A stretch of 64,000 nt of DNA from Deltaproteobacteria bacterium (GTDB taxonomy: Bacteria; Desulfobacterota; Desulfomonilia; UBA1062). Each line of letters begins with the position of its first letter. Positions within the stretch are counted from its first letter, which is position 1. A model generated the notes under the pieces. The model was not told the origin of the DNA, did not search any database, and worked only from the letters and a program-made list of their open reading frames with translations. The stretch is from the NCBI GenBank assembly GCA_015486075.1, contig WFSG01000041.1:95396-159395 (forward strand). Direction: 5' to 3'. Both the position numbers and the translations under genes were made by a program. Positions 57,435 through 64,000 of this stretch are shown here, one piece after another.

Positions 57435-58265
57435 TTATACCTCGATGTCCATGTGTTTAAGCAGGATTGCGTCCCTTATCTTCATGGGTAGAAACTTGTT
57501 CAGGAACAGGAAGAATGTACTCATGCCATCTACCTGGTTAAATATCTTTGGTTTCCGTGCCATCACTACCTTTGCTATCTTTTCCGCGGCCTGGATAGGT
57601 GTGGGTGCTGTCTTTATAAGTTCATCATCCCTGTTGATAAACCTCGCTGCGCGCTCCCTGTAAGGGGAACCCTCGGGCGGGAGCTTGTGTATCTTCTCTG
57701 CAAAGCTAGTTGATACCTGGGCTGGTTCTATGAGCGCCACGTGGATACCAAAGGGTTCCACCTCGTAGCGTAAGGACATGACCATGCCCTCTATGGCGAA
57801 CTTGCTGGCAGAGTATATTGACTCAAAGGGAAAGGGGACCTGGCCTACCAATGATGACATGGCTATGAGCTTACCATAACCCTTCTCACGCATGGAGGGG
57901 ATGAAGGCCTGGAATATGGCTGCAGCACCTATTACATTTATTTCCAGACACTTTAGGGCCTTTTCAAGGTCTACCTCCTCGAAAGGACTGAAAAAACCTA
58001 TGCCCACGTTGGATAGCACTGTATTTACTTCTCCGAACCTTTGTATGACCTTGTCCCTGAATGCAAGGATCCCCGGTCGATCCGTGATGTCCATGGGCTG
58101 AAGCAGATGTTTGCTCCCTGTATCCTCTAGCTCTTTCTCAAGGGAACGTATTCCATTTTCATCAGTGTCAAAGCCAGCAATGCTCCATCCCTGTCTTGCA
58201 AGGAGCTTAGCCACCTCCCGACCCATGCCCTGGGCCAGCCCTGTAATAACCACGACATTACCCAT
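57435..58265 (-). CDS. short-chain dehydrogenase/reductase (SDR)
   Basis: A 276-residue classical SDR: VVITGLAQGMGREVAK (TGxxxGxG), a NVGIG strand and active-site YSASKFAIEGM (YxxxK). ATG 58265 follows AAGGAGATC and matches the family start; the listed 58280 adds five residues. It may oxidise or reduce an alcohol or ketone intermediate in the PadR-headed run. Confidence 0.85.
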   Translation of the reverse strand: MGNVVVITGLAQGMGREVAKLLARQGWSIAGFDTDENGIRSLEKELEDTGSKHLLQPMDITDRPGILAFRDKVIQRFGEVNTVLSNVGIGFFSPFEEVDLEKALKCLEINVIGAAAIFQAFIPSMREKGYGKLIAMSSLVGQVPFPFESIYSASKFAIEGMVMSLRYEVEPFGIHVALIEPAQVSTSFAEKIHKLPPEGSPYRERAARFINRDDELIKTAPTPIQAAEKIAKVVMARKPKIFNQVDGMSTFFLFLNKFLPMKIRDAILLKHMDIEV

Positions 58266-58496
58266 AAGATCTCCTTTCATATGTCATTTATAATAAGGCA
58301 TAAGGCAAAAAGCCCTTTTAAGGTTGTCCATTATCAGCGCCTTTGTTGGGTTCCGTTTCCCAAGATCAAGGTACATTTTAGCAGTTACCTATCAGAGAGC
58401 CATTAGCCTTATGCCTTTGCCTAACCCCTCTATCTTACTTGGTACCCGATACCTGATATCTGGCGCCTTGAGCCTTACACCTTTTACACCTTAGTC
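58266..58496. repeat. degenerate CCTTATGCC-type repeat block, copy 3
   Basis: A 231-bp gap between the SDR and epimerase genes with short imperfect repeats of the same style as the two other blocks: ATAAGGCATAAGGCA, AGCCTTATGCCTTTGCC, TACTTGGTACCCGATACC and CTTACACCTTTTACACC. No gene is seen. Confidence 0.55.
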
Positions 58497-59486
58497 CTAT
58501 CCTTGGCCCTGAGAATTATACCATTGCCTTATCTGGTCCATTGAGCTCTTGAAATCAGGATAAATGAGCTTATAGCCGGTCTTCTTGAGTTTTGTATTGT
58601 CAACCACGTAGTCATCGTAGAGGTATCTAACGGCATCATATTCCAGGTCAGGGATCCTGTTGCTTAATCTAGAGATAACACCATCCAACAGGGAAGCTAG
58701 CTTAACGATTCCGAGCGGGAGGTGGATGCTAGGGGGCTTTGTACCAAAAGCATAAGATGCCAGTCTCAATGCCTCTTCCAGCGTGGGGTTGCTATCGTCT
58801 GATATATTGTATGCCTGTCCAACAGCCTCGTCTATATGCGATAGGTATTCTACTGCAGCAGCCACATCCTCTGCCCTCACGTTGGATAAAAGCTGCTTTC
58901 CGCTTCCCGGGATGGCCTTAATGGCGGTTGGCCTGGAGAAGGCCTTGCCTGCCCCTTCGGTGCATCCCGGGCCATAGACCGTGCATGGCCGTGTAATAAT
59001 TGCGGGTAGCCCCTCCTGTATCCTTTTCCACACCATGTCCTCCCCGTCCCGTTTGCTCTTGCCATAACTATCTTGGGGTATACGTGGGGTGTCCTCGACA
59101 AATGGGGTGCCCCTGTACGGGCCGTAGACGCTGGTTGAGCTCACCTGTACATAGCGCTTGACCCCGAACTTTAGGGCAAGGCCTGTTATGTGATACACGC
59201 CCAGGACGTTTATGGGGTAGAGCTTGTCATAAGGAGTGGAAAAGTTGCAGACTGCTCCCAGGTGAAATACCCTGTCCACGTTTCCTTCAAAGAGCCTAGG
59301 GAGGGTATCAGGCCTGGTGAGGTCGCTTGGTACGTATTCTACGCCGAGTAGATCAAAAAAAGAGGTATCCTTGCGTGGTCTTGCAGTTGCCCTGACCTTA
59401 ACACCGAGACCTGCAAGATGCTCTACAAGGTGTCTTCCTATAAAACCTGTAGCCCCTGTTATAAGGGTTATTCCTTTGAACTCCAT
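58497..59486 (-). CDS. NAD-dependent epimerase/dehydratase (extended SDR)
   Basis: A 329-residue extended SDR with ITGATGFIGRHLVEHL, catalytic YGKSK, TRPCTVYGPGC and EDVAAAVEYL. It is a paralogue of the gene at 43035, so the two clusters may handle related substrates. GGGAGG lies before ATG 59486. It is the first enzyme gene after the PadR regulator. Confidence 0.82.
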   Translation of the reverse strand: MEFKGITLITGATGFIGRHLVEHLAGLGVKVRATARPRKDTSFFDLLGVEYVPSDLTRPDTLPRLFEGNVDRVFHLGAVCNFSTPYDKLYPINVLGVYHITGLALKFGVKRYVQVSSTSVYGPYRGTPFVEDTPRIPQDSYGKSKRDGEDMVWKRIQEGLPAIITRPCTVYGPGCTEGAGKAFSRPTAIKAIPGSGKQLLSNVRAEDVAAAVEYLSHIDEAVGQAYNISDDSNPTLEEALRLASYAFGTKPPSIHLPLGIVKLASLLDGVISRLSNRIPDLEYDAVRYLYDDYVVDNTKLKKTGYKLIYPDFKSSMDQIRQWYNSQGQG

Positions 59487-59582
59487 GAGCTACCTCCCAA
59501 GTAATCAAGCTGCATTATGAAACGCTCATACAATCTTTGCCTGGTTCTACCGTATCCCAACATGACTCCAACTAGCCTTTTT

Positions 59583-60152
59583 CTATGTTAGACCACCTAG
59601 CGCCTGTTGGCCCTGTTCACCACGGGTCTTTTCCATGTCCTTTGATATCTCGTGGTAGGCATACCTCAACCAGCTGAGAAACATCTCGTTTAGCCTCACC
59701 CCCAGTTCTGCTATGAGGCGCACGTATATATCCTGTCTCTGCCACCTTACAAGGTTATCCTGGCGTTTCTTAAGGTATTTCTCATACAGTTTTATCTGCT
59801 CACCAATGATCTCCAGCGCCCTTTCTTTACTGCCAAAACCAAAGAACACGAACCTTGTGAGAAACGGGTCTCTAAGGAGCATATTTTTTTCAGGATCACT
59901 CTCAAGCCAGGACCTGAACGTATGCATTCCTTTTTCTGATATGGAATAGACCTTTCTTGATGGTCTTCCCTCCTGGTCTACCCTTGTGACCGTGACCAGG
60001 CCTTCATCTTCCATCTTTTTTAGGGCTGGATAGATCTGGCCATGGTTTATGGTCCACATGTGCCCGAAGTTTTGTTCTATATGTTTTTTTATCTTGTAAC
60101 CGTGCATGTCCTTGTAATGCAAGAGTCCTAGTATGGCATACTTGACAGACAT
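59583..60152 (-). CDS. PadR-family transcriptional regulator
   Basis: A 189-residue PadR protein: winged helix (LGLLHYKDMHGYKIKKHIEQ, then GQIYPALKKMEDEGLV) and a long helical dimer arm with RLNEMFLSWLRYAYHE. PadR proteins repress transcription and respond to phenolic acids and other small molecules. GGAGGTAAG precedes ATG 60152. The gene heads the minus-strand catabolic run, and its own strong promoter overlaps a tandem repeat, so it likely controls itself and the run. Confidence 0.9.
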   Translation of the reverse strand: MSVKYAILGLLHYKDMHGYKIKKHIEQNFGHMWTINHGQIYPALKKMEDEGLVTVTRVDQEGRPSRKVYSISEKGMHTFRSWLESDPEKNMLLRDPFLTRFVFFGFGSKERALEIIGEQIKLYEKYLKKRQDNLVRWQRQDIYVRLIAELGVRLNEMFLSWLRYAYHEISKDMEKTRGEQGQQALGGLT

Positions 60153-60183
60153 CTTACCTCCAAGTTCAAAAGTTTTTAAGATT

Positions 60184-60222
60184 ATATGTTTAAAGTATAT
60201 ATGTTTAAAGTATATATGTCAA
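60184..60222 (-). promoter_or_regulatory. padR promoter overlapping a 15-bp tandem repeat
   Basis: On the minus strand TTGACA (60222-60217), exactly 17 bp, TATACT (60199-60194). On the plus strand the same DNA is TATATGTTTAAAGTA twice, then a third partial copy. PadR sites typically have ATGT-N-ACAT symmetry and one such site spans the spacer here. The rest of the 60153-60516 gap includes a weak plus-strand TTGACT/ATTATA pair near 60348, a possible AOR promoter. Confidence 0.7.
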
Positions 60223-60516
60223 GTATAAAATTTTGGCATGTAGAAGCCTCAAGAGTTTTCCTAAACACAATGAGCTGGCCTACATCAGTTATAAATCTGA
60301 TTTCTAGCCTGCAGTCTGACCCAAGGCTTCGGCCATATGCCTACCTATTGACTTTGTATCTACGTCTTTTATTATAAATCATTATTAATCACTGTAGACT
60401 GATCTTTTATACGGTATGGCCTGGACGGTATACTGGATTACACGGAGTCTATTTCTGGTAACATATTCTTGATGTCTACAAGTTAGCGGGCTAATACACG
60501 CGTAAGGAGGTGCATT

Positions 60517-62322
60517 ATGCAGGGAGGATACATGGGCAAGGTCCTTAGGGTGGACCTTTCAACTGAGAAAGTTAGCGAGGAAGAAGTAAAAGAGGACATT
60601 GCAAGGGCATTTATAGGTGGCAGGGGCTACGGCGCAAAGATCATCTACGACGAGGTTGGACCAGATGTAGATCCGCTGGGGCCTGAGAACAGACTTATTT
60701 TTGCCACTGGTCCACTTACTCTTACGCCTGCCCCCACAGGCGGACGCTACGTCGTTGTGACCAAAAGTCCTTTAAACGGAGTGATTGCAGGATCCAACTC
60801 TGGTGGTTTCTGGGGGCCAGAGCTCAAAAAGGCGGGTTATGACATTCTAGTTGTCCAAGGTAAGGCAGAAAGACCAGTCTATCTCTGGATAACGGATGGT
60901 ACGGTGGAAATAAGGGATGCATCGCACTTGTGGGGAAAGGATGTGTTCGAGACTACGGATATGATCATAAAAGAACTTGGCCCTGACAAGAAGATAAGGG
61001 TTGCCTGCATTGGTCCAGCAGGGGAGAGACTGGTGAAGTTTGCCACTGTTTCGAATGACAAGGCAAGGACAGCAGGTAGAACAGGCGTTGGCGCTGTTAT
61101 GGGTTCAAAGAAACTCAAGGCGATCGCGGTTAGGGGCAGTAAAAAGGTCAGGATAGCAAATCCTGGAAAGTTCAAGGAAGCATTGAGAACAGCTATGGAA
61201 AAGATAAAGGCGAACACAGTCACTTCTCAGGGACTACCAACCTACGGTACAATGGTTCTTAACCACATAATTGATTCCAACGGGCTTTATCCAACTAGGA
61301 ATTTCCAGACAGGTGTGTTCGAGGGCGTAGACAATGTGTCGGGTGAAAGGCTTGTAGAGACATATCTAGTAAAGAGGAAGCCCTGCTTTGGATGTCCAAT
61401 AGGTTGCGGTAGGGTTACTAGACTACCTGACGGCGAGGAGGGCGAAGGTCCTGAATACGAGACTAGCTGGGCATTTAGCGCGGACTGTGGTATTGACGAC
61501 CTTGTGTCGGTTATCAAGGCAAATAATATATGCAACCGCCTTGGACTTGATACGATCTCCACTGGAGCTACTATTGCCTGTGCCATGGAACTGTACGAAA
61601 GGGGTTATCTTAAGGAGGATGAATTCAAGGGAGAGCCAGAGCCCAGGTTTGGTAATGCAGAGGCCATTGTCCACTATGCAGAGGCTATAGGTTATAGGAA
61701 GGGCCTTGGAGACGGATTGGCAGAGGGTTCATACAGGTTCGCAGAAGAACATGGGCATCCAGAACTCTCCATGAGCGTGAAAAAACAGGAGTTGCCTGCC
61801 TATGACCCTCGTGGTGCACAGGGACATGCGCTCGAGTATGCCACGTCAAACAGAGGAGGGTGCCATGTAAGGGGTTATATGATATCGCCCGAGATACTGG
61901 GTAGTCCCGAGAAATTAGACCCCTTTGCAACACAAGGCAAGGCGCAGTGGGTGAAGACATTCCAGGACCTCACAGCGGTCATTGACTCAGAAGGGTTATG
62001 TCTGTTCAGTTCATTCGCGCTAGGTGCCGAGGACTATGCGGCTCTTCTCTCTGCTGCTACAGGTTTTCACTACACGGTGGACGAGGCCTTGAAGGCAGGG
62101 GAAAGGATCTGGAACCTGGAGAGGTTGTGGAATATAGGGGTAGGGCTAGGTAAGAAAGACGATACACTGCCCAGGAGATTTACAGAGGAACCCATGCCAG
62201 ACGGGGCATCAAAGGGGCAGGTCGTACGTCTTGACGTGACTCTTCCGGAGTACTACAAGCTCAGGGGATGGAATACAGAGGGCCAACCCCTTGAAGAAAA
62301 ATTACAGGAACTCGGCTTATGA
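60517..62322 (+). CDS. tungsten aldehyde:ferredoxin oxidoreductase family protein
   Basis: A 601-residue AOR-family enzyme. The N-terminal domain begins GKVLRVDLSTEKVSEEE, with cofactor-binding GGRGYGAK and AGRTGVGAVMGSKKLKAI; the 4Fe-4S site is CFGCPIGCG and a later Cys in GLCLFSSFA. It oxidises an aldehyde to an acid (or reduces acids when ferredoxin is very reduced) with a tungstopterin. It starts with GGAGG before ATG 60517 and ends at a strong terminator. The maturase follows. Confidence 0.93.
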   Translation: MQGGYMGKVLRVDLSTEKVSEEEVKEDIARAFIGGRGYGAKIIYDEVGPDVDPLGPENRLIFATGPLTLTPAPTGGRYVVVTKSPLNGVIAGSNSGGFWGPELKKAGYDILVVQGKAERPVYLWITDGTVEIRDASHLWGKDVFETTDMIIKELGPDKKIRVACIGPAGERLVKFATVSNDKARTAGRTGVGAVMGSKKLKAIAVRGSKKVRIANPGKFKEALRTAMEKIKANTVTSQGLPTYGTMVLNHIIDSNGLYPTRNFQTGVFEGVDNVSGERLVETYLVKRKPCFGCPIGCGRVTRLPDGEEGEGPEYETSWAFSADCGIDDLVSVIKANNICNRLGLDTISTGATIACAMELYERGYLKEDEFKGEPEPRFGNAEAIVHYAEAIGYRKGLGDGLAEGSYRFAEEHGHPELSMSVKKQELPAYDPRGAQGHALEYATSNRGGCHVRGYMISPEILGSPEKLDPFATQGKAQWVKTFQDLTAVIDSEGLCLFSSFALGAEDYAALLSAATGFHYTVDEALKAGERIWNLERLWNIGVGLGKKDDTLPRRFTEEPMPDGASKGQVVRLDVTLPEYYKLRGWNTEGQPLEEKLQELGL

Positions 62323-62346
62323 GTCAGGATACAAGAACTATGATAA

Positions 62347-62368
62347 GGGGGCAATGCCCCCTTTTTTG
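62347..62368 (+). terminator. rho-independent terminator after the AOR gene
   Basis: GGGGGC-AAT-GCCCCC followed by TTTTTTG: a 6-bp all-GC stem and a six-T run, 24 bases after the AOR stop. It partly uncouples the AOR gene from the maturase gene that begins 43 bases later. Confidence 0.9.
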
Positions 62369-62411
62369 TTGGTTTCACTAAGCTAAGGCACTTGCTATTG
62401 AGAACAGCTGC

Positions 62412-63512
62412 ATGAAAAGAGACGTTGAACTCAATTTTGATGACTACCGTGTTGTAATACCCAGGAAGAGAGATCTCAAGAGACTTTACGTAGAGATCAC
62501 CAACAGGTGTAACCTGAACTGCAGGATGTGTTTCAGGAATTTTTGGAACTGTGACCTGGGAGAGATGTCTCTTGAACAGTTCAGGGTCATAATCGATGAG
62601 CTGAGTGAATTCCCTGAGCTTGAGACCATATATCTGGGTGGTATAGGCGAACCCACGGTACATCCGGATTTCCTCCAGATCATAAGGCTTGTAAAGGAAT
62701 CTGGATACAGGCTGGAATTTGGAACAAACGGTACTTTACTCTCCACTTTAGAAAAGGAATTGGTCGGATACGGGGTCGACAGGGTAGTGGTATCTATAGA
62801 TGCTCCTCAGCCGGATATTTATATGAACATACGTGGTACTGAATTCTCAAACGTTGTTGAGAATGTGATGGCTCTTCAAAAAGCAAAGGTTGCAAGAGGC
62901 AAATCTTTACCTGAGGTGGCACTTGAGGCAGTAGTAATGAAAAGCAATATCCATGTACTGCATAAGTTGCTTCCCCTTGCCTACAAGCTGGGCATAAACC
63001 AGTTATTGTTTACAAATCTGATGCCCTTTGATACATCACTTTCAAGTGAGATCGTTTACAATGGCTCGGTAGATTGCACGGAACTTGTGGATGGCTTAAG
63101 TACCGACATTGGCAAGTACAAGGTAAGGCTGGATTTTCCCAGGTTTGACTTGCAGACAGAGAGGATATGCAGGTTCATGGAAACAAAGTCGGCCGTTATC
63201 AGGTGGGATGGAGAGGTTGCACCCTGTTACAGGTTTCTCCACAGCTACACCGAATATATCTTTGGAAGAGTAAAGAAAGTCCTGGCACATTCATTCGGAA
63301 ACGTGTTTGAAAGAGGACTCCAAAATATATGGACAGATGCAGACTACATCACGTTCAGATACATGATAAAAAACTCCCTTTATCCATCCTGCACAGATTG
63401 TTCTTTAAGAGATGTATGTGACTTTGCAAAGGATACAGACTACGATTGCTGGGGAACGCATCCCTCGTGCGGCGATTGTCTCTGGGCAAGGGGATTAATT
63501 CAATGTCCGTAA
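62412..63512 (+). CDS. radical SAM protein, probable tungsten-cofactor oxidoreductase maturase
   Basis: A 366-residue radical SAM protein with CNLNCRMCF as the cluster motif and a C-terminal SPASM-like Cys-rich region (CTDCSLRDVCDFAKD, CGDCLWARGLIQC). Proteins of this shape, encoded beside AOR-family genes, are annotated as maturases for the tungsten enzyme. It is not an obvious glycyl-radical activase, because its SPASM-like end and its location fit AOR maturation. Confidence 0.82.
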   Translation: MKRDVELNFDDYRVVIPRKRDLKRLYVEITNRCNLNCRMCFRNFWNCDLGEMSLEQFRVIIDELSEFPELETIYLGGIGEPTVHPDFLQIIRLVKESGYRLEFGTNGTLLSTLEKELVGYGVDRVVVSIDAPQPDIYMNIRGTEFSNVVENVMALQKAKVARGKSLPEVALEAVVMKSNIHVLHKLLPLAYKLGINQLLFTNLMPFDTSLSSEIVYNGSVDCTELVDGLSTDIGKYKVRLDFPRFDLQTERICRFMETKSAVIRWDGEVAPCYRFLHSYTEYIFGRVKKVLAHSFGNVFERGLQNIWTDADYITFRYMIKNSLYPSCTDCSLRDVCDFAKDTDYDCWGTHPSCGDCLWARGLIQCP

Positions 63513-63660
63513 TACCGAGGACTGGCGCTAAAACATGCAAAACATCGTCAAGGCAGTTTTCCGTATGTATACCAGGATAGTTATCATGAGATTACCGGAA
63601 GGTAATATTTGAATAATTCATTGGTAAGGTAAGAGGCCTATTATTTAGATCATCTGAAAG

Positions 63661-64000
63661 ATGGCTGAGGATAAGGGAAAATATACTCCTCCCTTTTTAT
63701 CCACCACAGGCATGATCCCAAGGCGGAAGGCCAAGAGGATTGCTTTTTCCCCTGTAGTATTGGTTATGTGTTTGCTTTTCCTCCTTGTACCTGTAGGTTG
63801 TGCAACCATGCGTGAAACCAACTCCTGGGGCAAGGATGTAAATTTTTTTCCAGGGTGGCAACATGTGGGTAGGGCTGCTACGGATGCTCTGAAGTCACCT
63901 GGGGTGTGGCTACCTGCCTTCACTGCACTTGCACTGCAGTTAGATGACATGGACGGAAGGCTAACCCACTGGGGTTCAAAGCATAGGCCTGTCTTTGGAT
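63661..64000 (+). CDS. lipoprotein-type PAP2-family phosphatase, N-terminal fragment
   Basis: An open frame from ATG 63661 runs off the right edge (at least 113 residues), and it is absent from the ORF track for lack of a stop. A hydrophobic stretch (VVLVMCLLFLLVPVGC) ends in a lipobox-like Cys; it is followed by VWLPAFTALALQLDD and LTHWGSKHRPVFG, which resembles the N-terminus of secreted PAP2 acid phosphatases. The active-site motifs would lie beyond the window, so the family call is tentative. Confidence 0.5.
   Translation, partial: MAEDKGKYTPPFLSTTGMIPRRKAKRIAFSPVVLVMCLLFLLVPVGCATMRETNSWGKDVNFFPGWQHVGRAATDALKSPGVWLPAFTALALQLDDMDGRLTHWGSKHRPVFG

Noticed and set aside
62412-63512. Radical SAM protein as the glycyl-radical activase
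   Set aside because: It has a SPASM-like Cys-rich C-terminus and sits beside AOR, which fits a tungsten-enzyme maturase better.

Overview
The window looks like chromosome of a diderm (LPS-making) strict anaerobe, most like a syntrophic or sulfate-reducer-type member of the former Deltaproteobacteria (Desulfobacterota). LpxC, an MCE/MlaD protein and outer-envelope type lipoproteins point to a Gram-negative envelope. A glycyl-radical enzyme, a tungsten aldehyde:ferredoxin oxidoreductase with its radical-SAM maturase, an indolepyruvate:ferredoxin-oxidoreductase-type complex and a selenocysteine-encoding selD point to anaerobic, selenium- and tungsten-dependent metabolism. The host codon style is rich in AGG (Arg) and ATA (Ile). 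The phylum assignment is inference.

Layout. 0-14.3 kb: 5' end of a divergent acyl-CoA dehydrogenase-like gene; selD with an in-frame TGA; an XPB-type helicase and its partner; an M48 protease; coaE and pgeF; then a def-fmt-rpe-TPR-mlaD-like run. 14.3-14.6 kb: a consensus sigma70 promoter followed by a long hairpin, a candidate small RNA. 14.6-21.6 kb (minus strand): lpxC-ntrY-ntrX-radical SAM-radC-GIY-YIG. 21.8-30.6 kb: bactofilin and a complete F-type ATP synthase operon (atpZ-I-B-c4-E-F'-F-H-A-G-D-C). It encodes two rotor subunits: a four-hairpin fused c protein with one ion-binding carboxylate, and a normal c subunit carrying a sodium-type site. 30.7 kb: tRNA-Arg(ACG). 30.9-35 kb (minus): an FAD-linked oxidase, a plasmid-type replication initiator-like gene and an iron alcohol dehydrogenase, with Arg codon use in at least the oxidase unlike its surroundings.

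36-42 kb (plus): a promoter-led module of LarA-like racemase, 3-hydroxyacyl-dehydrogenase-fold enzyme, BKACE cleavage enzyme and an amino-acid permease that starts at CTG; then a TSUP exporter, a TetR regulator and an epimerase. 44-48 kb (minus): iorA, gltD-like and iorB, in which the ferredoxin modules sit on the GltD-like protein rather than on IorA. 48.2-49.5 kb is a decayed patch (C45-hydrolase pseudogene and a HAD-like scrap).

49.7-60.2 kb (minus): a large catabolic run headed by a PadR repressor: epimerase, SDR, glycyl-radical enzyme, class I CoA-transferase pair, MmgE/PrpD protein, acyl-CoA dehydrogenase and SCP2-like protein. Its gaps hold degenerate CCTTATACC-like repeats. 60.5-63.5 kb (plus): AOR and its maturase. 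The window ends inside a PAP2-like lipoprotein gene.

The strongest candidates for something new are the mixed rotor ATP synthase, the PadR-controlled glycyl-radical catabolic operon, the LarA/HAD/BKACE module, the rearranged IorA-GltD-IorB complex and the unassigned small RNA. All assignments are by eye, with no database search.
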